In this document: piece after piece, positions 43,511-56,737 of the stretch | How the letters are laid out: every line of letters begins with the position of its first letter | How positions within the stretch are numbered: the stretch's first letter is position 1 | Assembly (NCBI GenBank): GCA_029204225.1 | Contig: CM055108.1 | Span: 26,527,303-26,591,302 of the forward strand | Direction of reading: 5' to 3' | Source of the DNA: Diphasiastrum complanatum | Lineage: Eukaryota > Streptophyta > Lycopodiopsida > Lycopodiales > Lycopodiaceae | Length of the DNA: 64,000 bases | The notes under the pieces: model-generated | Databases searched by the model: none | Seen by the model: only the letters and a program-made list of their open reading frames with translations | What the model was told of the DNA's origin: nothing | Translations under genes and position numbers: made by a program

Positions 43511-46500
43511 TCCCCTCATACCAAGTACTCTACCCAGGCACACATTTTCTCTCTCTAGGATTTTCTCTCTCTAGAAAGTCATTTTCTCTTTGTAGAATTT
43601 ATTGATCCCCAGGCTTCCTTTAATCATGCCTACATCGTGTGAGGTGATTGCACATCGATCTGAGCTCTCTGGACTTCGCTAGAACCGATCAAAGATTTTT
43701 AGCCATAGGAACTTGGTGTCGGCTGGATTCTGGTCACAGTGGCACCGGGAGTGGCACTGCTGGCGCCGGGGAAAATACTGGCGCCGGAAGGAAGGCTTGT
43801 ATAGGTAACTTTACAACACTCGAGAACCAACTCTAAGAGAGCCATCAACTAAGGGAAGGGGAAAACTGACAAACATTAGGAAAAGAAGAGCTTTTAGGGT
43901 GAGTTTTGATCCAGAAGGGGGTCATAAGCTAAGGAGAGATTATGCATTACGGACCCAAATAAGGGACATGGCTAACAACACTTCCAATCAATAGGAGGAT
44001 TTTCTGGGGTACAAGGGAAAATAACAAAAAGACGAGACAAGGGGGTTTTGAATGGGGAGGGGATCCCTAGTTGCACATAGTACTGAATGAGAGATAAGGA
44101 CATGTTATTGAGAGCTATATTTGGTTCTATAAGGACAATTTAGAGATGAGATACCACATTATGGAGGGACATCGATAGGACCATCATTCTAAGAGTCAAA
44201 CACAATGATAAATAAATGAGTACACAATAGAGAGTGGAATGTTCTAAAAGTTCAACAAGATCACTCTTGAAATGTTGACCCATTGTATATAAGCTCCTCC
44301 ACAAAGGTCTGCCTATCATCTCCCGCTAGTCATATCTTTGAGAGCTTGGAAAACTCTCATTGACCCGGGAGTACGGAGTAATCAGTGGTGCCTTTTGGGA
44401 TTGGAAGTGGTCAGACTCTGATTACTTGCGTAAGGACAATGTGGGTCCTTCCCTCACTAAGGCGTTTTGGCTGGACCAATCCTTAGTCAAAATTTGCCCG
44501 AACAGCTATCAAAGGAATATCCATGTAAAGACATTTCTAACTCTCTACAATAGCCATTTTTAAAATGAAAATATTGTTTTTTTTTTAAAATACAAAAAAG
44601 TAATTTTTGCTAGAAGATTCCAACATTCAGTATATTTTTCTCTAGATTACATTATAGTCTTTGATTCTTTGTAGGTTAGCTTGATATTTTATCTCAGATT
44701 CCACAATGTCCAAGATTTTTTTTTGGATATCTAGCAAGCCCCAAGGTGTCCCCATCAAGCACAAGAAAAAATTCATGTACTATCTTACAAAGGGCATAAA
44801 GAATAACATATTGATTGAGCAATTTATACATATGGCTTAAAAAGCTAGAATGTCGTAGTTGAGATCGCAGTCAAGTTGAGTTTCGTGTTGAGAAACGTGA
44901 AAAAATATATATTTAAGGATCCCTAGTTTAGCATAACTCACATCATTTGCAAACACGAGATCATATATGCTAGTAGAGCGATCAAAGCGAGCATTATATA
45001 TTTCTCTATTGAAACTTGAATACAAGTTACACACAACATTTTAATTCTAGTAAAATACTCATCTATTTCATTTCTTTACATTTATTTTTACTTTTAAAAA
45101 GTCTTTTTTTTATTTTTTGTGCTTAATTAATTTCGTTGGTTCACTATGCTTGGCAAGGCTAAGACTTTTACTATGTTGAGCATAGCAAACTAGTGCTCCC
45201 CACAAGTTATTTTGATATGCTCAGCATAGCAAACGTCATGTAGAGTTTTTCTTTTTGCTATGCTAAACATAAAAAACCATTTGTGCTCTTTCAGCCTTGC
45301 TATTATGTAGAGTCTATATTTTGTAAAACTAATATTTTATTTTATTATAAAACAATCCACTATAAATGAATAAATTACTTTAAAATAAACATGATTATAA
45401 AATTTGTCAAAAAATATACATTTTTTTGAAGAAAATTAGTTGTTAGTATTGTCGCAATGAATGTATATTATTTTATTAATATCTTTTTAGAAATAAAAAT
45501 AATAAAAATTTGACCAATTTCAATAATATTCACTATTTTCTCGAAGAGTATGAAGTTCAAAATTTTAAAGCATTCATAAAAATAAAAACACTATTTAATT
45601 TTAACATAAATAATTTATTGAAATATAAAATTATATTGGAGCTGTTCAAAATATTCTTTATTAAAAATTATGATTTTAGAAAATTTAAAATAATCATGAA
45701 TTTTCATGACTCAAATTTTTGGTAAATATAATGAATTAGAGTACGTTAGACGACCCAAAAGCAATCAATATCATTGATGTCTTTTTGTTTCTCTGGAAGC
45801 ATCTCAGTAGAGGTAGTGATAACCTTTTCAACTATTTCGTCAACAATTAAAATATTATACTTCTGAACTAGGACATCTACAAAATACTCGATGTTACTAA
45901 GTTTCTCACTATCGGAATGGTGTAGTTCCTTTGATAGAGAAATAACAGAGTCTTTGTTATCTATACGCATTCCTACCTTTGTTAACTCATCTGGCAAAAT
46001 AAAGAGAGATTTCATTCGTAGTTTTATGAATGTTAGTAAACTAAAATCTAACTCTAAAACAACAATACCCCTATCTTTTTGAATAGCACATGCGTTGATA
46101 ATATAGCTACCATTAAATAAATTTAGTACTCAATCAGTTAGGCAAAAAAAAATTCAATCAAAAAATTCATTAACTATTGTGACTTTTTTTACAAGAACAA
46201 GCCACACTTTTTAGTAACTATTGGATATTAGAATAAGTTGCCAAAGCTTGTTAGTCTGGAGGTGTTATCTTACAACATTTAGTGTTTGTCAAACATTATT
46301 CTAGAAAACAAATAACAAATAATTATGATAATGCAAAACATAAAACTTATGTTGAGCATAGAATCTATCATAAATTTGAAAATAAAATAAATTGTTAATT
46401 ATAGCTGAAAACTTACAATATAGCATTTTATATCTCAACATTGTAGAATGCCAATAAGACTTTTTGAATCTCACAACGGATTGCCTACTTGAATGAAAAA

Positions 46501-47207
46501 CAACAACGGTCTTCAAAATAGGAGAAGTTGTGCACTCTATAATGCCTTCCATCACACTCTAAATTTTCTGTACTTCTTTCAATTGAAAATCATATGAGAT
46601 ATCGATTATACACAATGTATAAGGTCTTTTGTTCAAAAATTTGGCAATGTCTTTACAATCGTTTTCTTCTATGGTAACAAAAACATGTCTGATGATCGAC
46701 ACTTTTAGAAAAGTACTTCTTAGTTTCGTCCTCCTTTGCAACAGTCTCACCCCATGCTAACTTTTTTCTATCATTTTTCTCTTGGTTTTTTAAATGTGTC
46801 TTTTAAATTGTTCTGGAAGAATTTTTTTTTTGTTTTTTTTTTCAATAATCTAAAAAATAAAAGAAAAAAATTCATAAAAAAAAAGTTATATAAATTTTAT
46901 GCTAGCCCAAGGCATGGTTAAAGTAAACACCATATTTCTAAATAATATCAAGAATGGAACAAGGGCCTCATTTCTACTACTCAGAGGATAAAGCACTCTT
47001 GAAAGTCTTGAAAATTTAGCTTCAACAAAATTGGTAGTGCATCTCTTTTGGGATGAGGGACAAATACAGAAGAGAGATTAACTTCAGGAGCAGGTTTATT
47101 TATGGGGACAATGGAGAAACCTGCCTCGTCTCATCTCAAAGGTAATAACTTCAAACTACGAGAAGAAAAAGATAGGGTCTTTTTTCTCATAAATGACATT
47201 CAAGAAA
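43511..47207. other. Long AT-rich stretch without recognisable genes
   Basis: Only frames under 90 codons. From 45130 to 45300 the words TATGCT(C/G)AGCATAGCAAAC recur three times in a short diverged repeat. The minus strand around 46300-46750 and 45746-46015 has frames of 60-90 codons without domains. I see no retroelement motif and no RNA gene. Confidence 0.5.
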
Positions 47208-49770
47208 TTAATACTCAAACATTGTCTCTAACATTTGTGGCCCAATGTAGAATCCTTCATTAAAGGATGCAAAGTACTTCATCACTTTCATTGATGAATT
47301 TTCCAAAAGGACGATGGTGTACTTTATTAAGAAGAAATTTAAAGCTTTCAACTGCTTCAAAATATTCAAGGAGCAATAAGAGAAAGAAACTGGTAAAAAG
47401 ATCATCAAAGCCCTGAGGTCCAACAATGTTGGAGAGTACATCTCTATTGAATTCAAGGACTACTGCTAGAGGCAAGGCATTGAACAGCTCACTCTCTATT
47501 CGCCTCAGTCAAATGGCTTAGCCAAGAGGAAGAATCATACCCTGGTCGAGTCAGCCAAATGCATGATGGCATACGCATCTTTGCTGCCAAATGCATGTTG
47601 GCACACGCATCTTTACCAAAGAGTTTCTGGGCTAAAGCTGTTTCCACTGTAGCTGTTTCCAGTACAACTTAATCCATAAAGATGTTTGACTAGGGCCCTA
47701 TCAAACAAAATGTCCCATGAGGTTTGGACATGATCTAAACCTTCATCAAAGAACCTACGAGTATTTGGTTGCATCACCTACGCAAAGCTCCCAAAGGATA
47801 CAAGGAAGAAATTGGACTTCCAAAGTCTAAAAACCATCATGATCGGTTACACCTCCTCCAACAAACACCTATAAACTGTATGACCCCGATAACCAACATA
47901 TTTTATTCAGCAAGGATATAGTCTTTACCGAGGATCAGTTCATCGACCTCAAAGGCAAAGATGAAGTTCCATGCAAACATTTGACACCTACCACCAACAC
48001 GACAATTCAAGCCTCAAGCTCCATCGTGTCGATAGTCAACCAACTACTCAAAAATGGATCAAAAGAAGAAATTGTTGTTACTCACAACATCCTGACCAAG
48101 GAATGGATCATCAGCCAATGCGGTCTCCAAGAAGATCGAGCCGAGTGCAGCACAGCCCATGAGGTATATTCCCCAGTCTGTCTATCTTTTAATGCAGAAA
48201 CCGACTACTGTCGAAGCGGCACTTACCCAATCATACTTTGATATCTTGAGAGAAGCTATGGACAGAGAGTATTCCTCTCTGATCAAGAACCAGACATGGT
48301 CATTGGTCGAACTACCTATTGGCAGCAATCTTATCGATTGCAAATGGGTCTTCAAGATCAAATACAAAGCCGACAGGAGTATTGATCGAATGAAGGCTCG
48401 ACTAGTAGCCAGAGGATTTTCTCAGATCCCAAACATTGACTACAATGATACCTTCAGTCCAGTAGTCAAACATTCATTGATCCGAGTCCTCTTATCTTTT
48501 GCTACTGCGGCCAACTTCGAAGTACATTAACTCGATGTATAGACAACATATCTAAATGGAGTTATAGAAGAAGATATTTACATGATCCGGCCCGAAGGAT
48601 ACATGAAAAATCTCTAAGGTATGAAGAATCATGTTTATAAACTCCACAAGGAAATCTATGGCTTGAAACAATCAGCAAGAGTTTGGTTTCAGAGGATCAA
48701 CACATTCCTCATCCAACATGGCTCAAACCAAGCACTGTCGATTCTAATGTATATTTGAAGTCAGTGCAACATTCATTTATTATCATCACCTTGTATGTCG
48801 ATGATAAATTGCATTTCAACAACAGTATTGATTAGGTGAACGATTCTCAATAGATGTTGTCCTCCAAATTTGACATGACCGATTTGGACAAGGCTCACTA
48901 TTGTCTTGGAACTCAAATCCATTGAGATAGAGAGACACGACTGATTTACATCACTCAAAAAAGGTATCTTCATAATACTCTTGTCATATATGATCTGATG
49001 AATTGTCCAATGGATCCAGGCTTGCGATTGTCAAAGGACCAATGTCCTCATACAAGGTAGGAGAATGAGAAAATGAGAGAGTATCTATATCAATCGATAC
49101 TCAGCTCTCTCATGTAAGCGATGGTCTGTACAAGACCTGACATTGCTTTTGCAGTTAGCTCACTAAGCCAATTCATGGCTAATCTTGAAATCATACATTG
49201 GAAGGCTCTTATCAGAGTCATGAGATACATCCGAGCTACGACAGACCTTTGCATCGACTATGGAGAAGTCGATAACGACAATCTTCATCAACTAAGTGGA
49301 TATTGAGATGTAAGTTGGGGAGGAGATGTAGATACTCATAAATCTACATATGGATTTACATTCTTCTTCAATGACGGCCCTATCTCCTGGAACAGTCGTA
49401 AGAGACCCTCTATTGATGTTTCCTCTATAGAAGCAGAATACATTGCTTCTTTTCAAGCTATTAAAGAAGCAATTTGGTTGAGAAATTTACTGTCAGATAT
49501 TAATCTGAATCAATACACTCCTACAATTATGTTTTGTGATAATCAGAGTGCCATTGGATTATCGACCAACCTAGATTTCACTCTAGGAGTAAGCACATTG
49601 AGATTCAATATCACTATGTAAGGAGTAAGATTCTCGACAGAGAGGTAAGTTTCACATACTCGCGAACACAAAACATTATAGCAGATGTATTTACCAAGAC
49701 TTTGAGCATTGATGCACACAACAAATTTTGTGCATTGCTCACTTTAAAGATCTAGGCATTCACGGATCCA
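47208..49770 (+). mobile_element. Ty1/copia retrotransposon, decayed, integrase to RNase H
   Basis: The plus strand reads integrase core (KYFITFIDEFSKRTMVYFIKK, then ALRSNNVGEYISIEF and LTLYSPQSNGLAKRKNHTLVESAKCMMAYA), broken segments to 48150, then RT ([78 protein letters not shown]), the YVDD region changed to LYVDDKLHF (about 48795), TRPDIAFAVSSLSQFM and RNase H (LHQLSGY, GGDVDTHKSTYGFTFFF, SIEAEYIAS, FCDNQSAIGLSTNLDF). Gag and protease are not visible. Many stops and frame changes occur. Confidence 0.92.
48159..48530 (+). pseudogene. copia RT N-terminal segment, best-preserved part
   Basis: A continuous frame with the canonical copia RT start: EAMDREYSSLIKNQTWSLVELPIGS and [21 protein letters not shown]. 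It stops at the TAA after NFEVH at 48528, where copia normally continues QLDVxxAFLNG; that continuation is seen just after, with changes (LDV, then TTYLNGVIEEDIYMIRPEGYM). Confidence 0.9.
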
Positions 49771-49783
49771 GATTAAGTGGGGG

Positions 49784-50830
49784 TATTGGATTTATTTCCT
49801 CTACTCTCCTAAATCCCATGCTCATATGGTACGTCTATACTTTTGAAGGTTCCATGAGACATACACGATAGACTTAATCAACAACATTTAGGACAAAGCT
49901 TGCTAATAACAACCATAGTCACAACGAGGTGGAGTGTTGTACATTTGGTGAAGTATCTATTCATTGTAAGGTAGAGAGAGCGCACGTTTTTAAGAGTTAG
50001 GGCTTCTAGGATTAGGAATTTTTTAGAGTTTTGAAAGAAGTAATAGCCATAAAGAGAGATGTTGGAGGGAAGTTAGACAAAATGTGTTTTAAGCATTTTC
50101 ATTGGGCCACGTATGCCATAAAATTTAGGGATAACGGTCAATGCCTCGTCCTTTATTAGTATAGATAAGATTTTGCCCGACACTCTCATGCGTTCTCCCT
50201 GTGTTTGAAGACTCTCTTAGACTTTCAGCTCTAATAGATCGTGTTTGTTGTTGTCAGAGAATAATTGGGGGTCTGCGAATTGGACGGACTGGTCGAACAA
50301 TCAGATCAGAATGATCCTACTACTGCACAAAGGTAGTGGTTGACTAATTCCCTCAATGCGTGCACTACTACTATAGTAGGCGAACACAAAACAGAGTTTA
50401 ATTGCAAAAGTAGAAGAGTAGATAGTTAGCCAAAAAGCGGAAAGCATGCAACATTGACAAAATCTGAACGCAAAGCCAGACAATTGAATTTATTCAGATT
50501 GAATGTATAGGAATACAAGTCAGATGATGCTGGCGAGCACACGTCAATAGTGGGCGAAACCGCATGCTCACGAAGCTAACTATGATCTGTAATAGCTATG
50601 AGCTTATACTGACAATCAATCTGAAAGGAAAAGAATCAATGCTAGAAAGCAACAACTACGTCTATGTCTGATAAGTTGGTGTCTCAGCGACTATGGGCAC
50701 TCGAGTGTATATGTAATCAACTTACATTGGCGTGAACATGCGTTGTTAATTGATTACAATGAACAACTATATACACTTTACATTTGTGCAGATGTATGTA
50801 CAAAAAGATGGCATGGAGCCATTTATGCCA
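49784..50830 (+). repeat. 3' LTR of the plus-strand copia element (end not defined)
   Basis: It follows the purine tract AAGTGGGGG (49775-49783) and starts TATTGGATTTATTTCC, a decayed TGTTGGATTTAT as in the LTR at 13984. Later parts (50430-50650) align loosely with 13220-13450 in opposite orientation. Its right end is uncertain. Confidence 0.65.
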
Positions 50831-50949
50831 TCTAGAATATATCGTGGCTATTGCTATCATTGTCCAAGAATTTGGATAGTACATGAAGTGGGCATGAGCA
50901 GGCTTTGACTATTCAGAGTCGAGCATCTCACTATCGATAGTCAATGGAG

Positions 50950-52403
50950 TCAGCATGGCCTTCGATGATAGTCGATTGAGGAGAATTGACTTAATGAGTA
51001 GACAAAGAACGATAGATCGGGTCTTGTGCATAATATTAAGTATAGTAGACTTTCAATCAGATTTTGATATGGTATCTGCTCCATCTTTTGTCTCTCTTCA
51101 TCTGTATTTGGACAATCTTGTTTCGACAATTTGCGTCGGCTATAATTGGTGTTGCCTTTTCTTTGCAGTCGATCATTCTGTATTGCTTCAATACTTTTTC
51201 TACATATTGTGATTGATTTACGTGCATGAGTCCTCTTCGTATCATTGATCACATTAGATAATTTCATATTTCAGAGAGTCATCTACAAATATTGTTAAAA
51301 TAACAAAAAAAAAATTCTATTCTTTTTATGTAGACATTACAGTCTGGTTGTGCAGGATTAAAGCCTAGAGAGTTCAGAAGAATGTCGATCTCTTATACCA
51401 AGCTTGTGATGCCTGCTTGAGACCATAGATACATTGATGTAGTTGGGTCTTCATATCCTTCAAGATGCTTCATGAAGATTTTTTCCTCTAGGTCTCTGTG
51501 GATTAAGACTATCTTCACATCAATCTGGTGTACTTCCAAATCGTACTTTCTTGCATAGGCAAGGAGTACTCGGATGCTCGATATCTTGGCCATTAGTGAG
51601 TATGTATCGAAGTAGTCGATACCATACCTTTATGTGTAGCCCTTGGCGAGAAGTCAAGATTTGTATCGTCCAAAACTTCCATCTAATCTTAGCTTCTCCT
51701 TGTATACCCATTTTCAGTCGATCTTTTTCTTTCTTTCGGGTAGTGGCTCTAATGTCCATGCCTGATTCTGCTTCAACAATTCAATCTCCTCCGACATTGC
51801 TTGCTTCCAAAATTCTCTCTCTGGACCCTGGATGGCTTCTAGATATGTCGTCGTCCTTCAGTGTGTCCTTCAGTGTAGCTGCAGTATTCCACATCTGCGT
51901 CTTCACTCCAATGAAGATTGTTGATGAATCGGTCAATTTGTCTTCTTACTCTTGTCGACCTTCTTGGTCCGATTTGTCACTGCTGGTTTGTATTTTCTTC
52001 ATTTTTTTCAACAGGTTGGTCTTTAGCTTCTGCTCTAGAGTCTGTGATTCGACATTCTTATTCAATGTCTGGCCTCGATTTTCCTCTTCAATTCACAGTA
52101 TTGTAAAGATTTCATGGCCTTTTGTTTCCTTCATTCCAAGAAAGGTCGATTCATTGAACTTCGCATCTCTACTCATCACCACTTCTTCAAGGTTGGATTG
52201 TTATAGTAGAGTCGCTAGATCTATGAGTCGTTCGAATATCCAATGATGATTGTCGGTTCCGACTTTTCGTCAAGTTTGCTTCTTTTCTCCTTTGGTATGT
52301 GCATGTATGCTACACATCCGAACACTCGTACGTAGGATAAATCGGGCTTCTCTCTTGTCCACATTTCGTATGGCGTTTTGTCATCTAGCATTGTCATTGT
52401 CAA
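50950..52403 (-). pseudogene. copia integrase-RT fragment, minus strand
   Basis: In minus-strand order: TMLDDKTPYEMWTREKPDLSYVRVFGCVAYMHIPKEKRSKLDEK (integrase C-terminal part, 52221-52403), linker, RT N-terminal pieces around 51600-51760, SIRVLLAYARKYDLEVHQIDVKIVLIHRDLEEKIFMKHLEGY (51393-51593), then after a gap the RT C-terminal part PYQNLIESLLYLILCTRPDLSFFVYSLSQFSS (50950-51267). RNase H is missing and frames change several times. Confidence 0.9.
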
Positions 52404-52435
52404 TCTGTTATCTACTGGTTATGTTGGAGAATAGG

Positions 52436-53025
52436 CACTTAGTTGAGATTATGTTAAAACCCTACGAAGTTTTGAGATTAGTTATAGATTTGGAAGTCAC
52501 TTGGTTATTGTGATTTCTCAACTTTTCAATAGACTAAGTTAAAAGGAAAGGCTTTATCAAGTTCTAATTTTTTTCTTAAAACTCGAACCAAGTTCGAGTT
52601 TTCAAGTTCCAAAATAATATTGCTAAATTGTCGTATAATAATGTGCTAAATTGCACTCTACTAATGATAATCTCTCAACTTGAACCAGGTTCGAGTTGTG
52701 AACTTTCTAATAAATTGTAGATCTTTCAAAGCCTTTGAAAGGGGTACAATCAAGCCTTTGAGCTTAGAATAATACACTACTGATTTGTTCTTTGTGATAT
52801 TCTTGTATTGTGATCTCTGAATCCTACACAAAGGCCAATATGATGTAGGTTTCGGAGATGTGATTTCTTAACCTAAACCACGTCATGCTACTTATGGAGC
52901 TCTATAGAGTTTCCTGCTAATATGTTTTGTATTATTATAAATAGCACTTCTACATACGTGTGTGACATTTACCCATAAACAAGGAAATACAAAATAGCCA
53001 AGCTAGATTTTGCTAATTTTTCACA
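52436..53025 (-). repeat. LTR of the inverted gag-only element, uninterrupted
   Basis: On the minus strand the LTR starts TGTGAAAAATTAGC at 53025 and runs through the sequence that is split by the 4.5-kb insertion at 27036/31581 on the other copy. The single CTTTG (CAAAG at 52829-52833) is the empty target site. The far end, toward 52436, is not clearly defined. Confidence 0.8.
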
Positions 53026-53057
53026 CTTCTCAAGAACTAGCTTGATAAGGTAGTAGA

Positions 53058-53720
53058 TCAACCAAGGAGCTTGTGAAACTTGTTGAGTGGATCCTTTGGT
53101 ATGCATGATATGAAAACCAGCTGAGGGATCCTCCATAGGAGCACCTTCACCATAACCATGATAAGATTTTTTTGGTAGAAATCATTTGCAACCTTCCTTG
53201 AAGAGCAATTTGCCACCATATCTTTGATTTTTCTCCATGCTTGATGATAATATTTGACTTGTAAACTCCACTTCGATGAAGATGGCTGCATCATAAAGTG
53301 AGAAATCCGAGGCTTCCATGCCTCATAAAGATTATAAATATCAAGATCATAAGATGAGCAAATGTGATGATTATCAAGATTTTCAATTCTAGCTTGACTA
53401 GTCCACATACTATGAGCTTTTTCCATGATGAATCTAATCTTGAAATCAAACATTATCTTGATCTTCCTGAGGCAAAATACTTGCTCAAGTATGTAACTCT
53501 TCTTCAAGGATGATTCACTTAATCTCAAGAGAAATTTACAAAATGTCTCATAACATGTAAAAACATGATTTTTCAAACTACGAGTAACAAACTCATTCTT
53601 GCTCTTTCTAAATCCAAGGGCATACATTTGATGACACAACCTCTTGCTTTCAAAATGTTTTAGAAACATATCTAAGCCATCAATGACTAGAAATATGTCC
53701 ATACAATAGGCATCATACAA
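53058..53720 (-). CDS. Unknown 220-aa protein, inverted copy
   Basis: An uninterrupted frame nearly identical to 26145-26807 (three residue changes: Glu to Lys, Lys to Arg, Val to Ala). It lies between the gag remnant and the 3' LTR of the inverted element. No family is recognised; I see no catalytic or metal-binding motif. Both copies being open is the main sign of a real product. Confidence 0.55.
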   Translation of the reverse strand: MYDAYCMDIFLVIDGLDMFLKHFESKRLCHQMYALGFRKSKNEFVTRSLKNHVFTCYETFCKFLLRLSESSLKKSYILEQVFCLRKIKIMFDFKIRFIMEKAHSMWTSQARIENLDNHHICSSYDLDIYNLYEAWKPRISHFMMQPSSSKWSLQVKYYHQAWRKIKDMVANCSSRKVANDFYQKNLIMVMVKVLLWRIPQLVFISCIPKDPLNKFHKLLG

Positions 53721-54331
53721 AACTAGTATTGCCTTACTTGAACTTTGAGATGTAGAAATCTCAATAAAGCAAGATGGTACATCAAATAATGGAAGAGAAG
53801 CAAATGTAAATGTGTTGAAGTAGATACAACCTGAAAATTGCCCCTATTTTCCATTTATTGTGAGCCCCAAAGACTCGTCCTTGCCTCTTGAAGATCTCCT
53901 TAAAACCATGTGTGGAGAAGCCTCCTCCTTAAGCCTTGGCAAATCTCCATCATATACTTGAACTTTTGGTAGATTTGAGAATCCTACCATCATCCTCTTG
54001 ATTGACAAAGCATATGGACTAAAGATCCCCAAAGTATCAACTATTGCAATCTTCGTCAAGCACCATTGTAAGAGATACCGCCAATTAAAATCTTCAAATA
54101 AGAAGTCACATGAAATGGCACCATCTTTGCTTCTACGAGATGAAATAAGATCATCCAAATAAGAGAATTGAGAATTGAGAAGTAGACCTCCCTGGCAATA
54201 ACTCTTCATGTGCTTTTGCCAAAGCACCATCTTCATGAGCTTTACCTTTTTGGAACATAGGTTGAGGTAGATCACTTGCCTTCTCCTCCTTGAGATGATC
54301 CAAGCTCCTCTTCGCCACACTTCCACAAGGA
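53721..54331 (-). other. Link between gag and 220-aa ORF of the inverted element
   Basis: A frame of 164 codons (53844-54338) ends in ASPHMVLRRSSRGKDESLG, the same end as the short frame at 25900-26020 in the plus copy. The two copies diverge upstream of about 53935. There is no known domain. Confidence 0.5.
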
Positions 54332-54896
54332 TTAGCATCTAGTCCCACTTGCTATTACATCGCCATCCTTCTTCTTGAAACAATTAGAAGCAAAATTCCC
54401 TTTCTTACTACAAAGGAAGCACTTCTTGTTGGATTTGCAACTTGTTGATGTTTGGGATGACTCATCATCACTCTCCTCCTTTGTCTTGTCCTTCTTGAAA
54501 TGTTGCTCTTTGCCCATTCCTCTTGGCTTGTACTTCTTGAAGTAAGCTTTTACCTCTCCATCATCCTTCAATGTGTTCTTTTTATAGATGGATTTCAATG
54601 TGTCCCAAGCCTCCTTGGATTGAGCCAATCTCCCACAACACTTCATTGAAAACATTTATTTTGATGATATGTAGGGCCATCCTTGCCCTCGTCTTGTACT
54701 TTTGGACCTCTTGGAGCACTTGAGGCTCCTCCTGAAGACCTAGCACAATCTCCATCACATATTGGAGCACCAAAATGGACTCCATCCTCACCTTCCAAAT
54801 AGCATAATTGGAGGTGTTCAATCTCTCTCTTGATTCCAATAGGAAAGAACTTATGGAAGCCATGAAAGGTGAGAAATATGTCTTGTAATGGATCAA
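54332..54896 (-). pseudogene. copia-type gag of the inverted element, with deletion
   Basis: The start reads MASISSFLLESRERLNTSNYAIWKVRMESILVLQ, as in the gag at 28.5 kb. It continues to MALHIIKINVFNEVLWEI, then a frameshift near 54600-54650 leads to SKEAWDTLKSIYKKNTLKDD. The central gag is missing and the frame joins directly to KAYFKKYKPRG and the zinc knuckle CFLCSKKGNFASNC. The knuckle has Asn where the metal-binding His should be (KGHFAS in relatives), so it may not bind zinc. No protease motif follows. Confidence 0.88.
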
Positions 54897-55019
54897 AAGT
54901 TGTTCTCAATAATGGAACCTTAAAAGGTGTACTACCAACTCCAATATGAGATCTTGCAACTTGGTGTGAGACCTTAGTTCTACCAATCTCTCTCAAACTA
55001 GATCAAACTCTCATTCCAA

Positions 55020-56737
55020 GATGGAGCGAGGAAAAAGTTTGGGTCAACTTGACTCAAGTACACAAAGCCACTCAAAAACATCCACAAATGACTCAAATAC
55101 AATTGGATTGCATGAAACTATGTGGCTATGACCTCAAAAAATTGTCTAGATCTCAAATAGACAAGATTGGCAAGCTTTTTTCTAAGTTTTTTGATCAAAC
55201 AAGCAAAATATGGATCAAACCAAAAGTGTCCATACAGGTCTAGGTGCCCTACTTATTCATAGTAGGTGAAAGGAGGAGAGAAAAGAGATGAGATGAAGGT
55301 TAGCTCAGGTGCTCAAAAGCAAACACAACAAAAGCAAAAGCAAGAGTGATTAGCACATGAGGATTTGTTGGCAGATACTTTGAGGCCAACATTAACAATA
55401 AATTGTGAGGGTCGTGGCATCTTGCATGCGTAAGCCCATGGCCCAACACTTGTAAATAATCTATTTTGGAATAAACTAGACTTTGGGCCATGTAATTAAA
55501 ATAATATAAAAAGCCCAAAGTTTAAGTTAGACTTAAGTTCCAAAGTTTTTGTAGTTAGGTGGGGTGTGCTTCTTTGTACACCATAGATTAGTTTGTATTT
55601 GTCTGAACATACATCTGGTGAACGTCCAGATCTTCGACGGCTGTGATAGCAGGTAGTGATCGAATTGACTGGAGTCTTACTACTAGACTGAATGTCTCAG
55701 TGTAGTGAATCCCTTAAGTTTGTTCATATCCTTTGATGACTATTTTAATCTTCACAAAAAGTTCTACTTATTATTCTTTTATTATGTCACAAATGCCTTC
55801 CCATAATGCTAAAATTGTTGGATTAACATAAAGTAAAAATATGACAATATGACACGGCAAGGCCTTGTAGTACAATACCACCTCATCACTCTTGTTTGGA
55901 AACATTTCCACTCATATCCAAATGGTCATAACACAATCCTAATAGATGACTCAACTTAACAAATCATATAACAATCCATACAATTGCATCTACCTAGAAA
56001 TGATTAATGTATTCAACGACAATGTTATCTCAATGATGTGTTGTGGACATACTTGGAGAGAATCAAGGTGACTCTTAGCATCCAAACATACATCAAACAA
56101 AATCATATTGGTCAATATATTTCTTTCAGTTACTCATTAGGGGGTTATTCAAGGGCTATAATTGAAATGGTGCCATGGAAATCCAAATTTCCACCCTTCA
56201 ATCAAAGTGAAACTCCACAAGGCAATATTATATTACTTGGTTCACATACAAGGATCTTGACACCAAAGAGTACATATACTCTATAGTTGCATTTGCCTAA
56301 GGCTTTCTCGCAATCAAGAAAAGTATCAAGAGGCAAATTATTTACATTTGCCAATCATTCCAGTTTGCAAAAAGAGAAATTTTTAAGATGAGTCTGCATG
56401 TTTATCCGGTAAAAGTTGATTTTCACAGGACACTTCGGTAATAGAACATAATAAAAGTATGTAGATGAGTAAGATCAATTTGATTGTCTATATTGCATTA
56501 TTTTTTGATTGGAAATTGGTACATCCAGCATATCACAGGAGAACTTAGAAAACACATATGTCATACATTCTGGCAGCTGCCATAAAGAATTCTTCAGTAT
56601 TGTGAACAATGTGAAGGGCTGCTTTATCCTCCTGAATGATCTGGTGCAGGTGCTAGTGTTGGTAGCATTACCACCATTGCTCCAGTAGTAGAGGAAACAG
56701 CGTCCTTCTTATGATGAATCTGCAGGAAAAGTTAAAA
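55020..56737. other. Unassigned stretch
   Basis: Frames under 90 codons with no domains. A segment at 55600-55730 on the minus strand resembles text seen in copia RT regions here (the ATCTGGTGAACGTCCAGATC area) but is too short to be sure. The last 300 bases are the 3' flank of the LRR gene. Confidence 0.45.

Noticed and set aside
44837-46750. Several AT-rich frames of 60-90 codons
   Set aside because: Composition alone explains them, and neither similarity nor splice-linked neighbours were seen.
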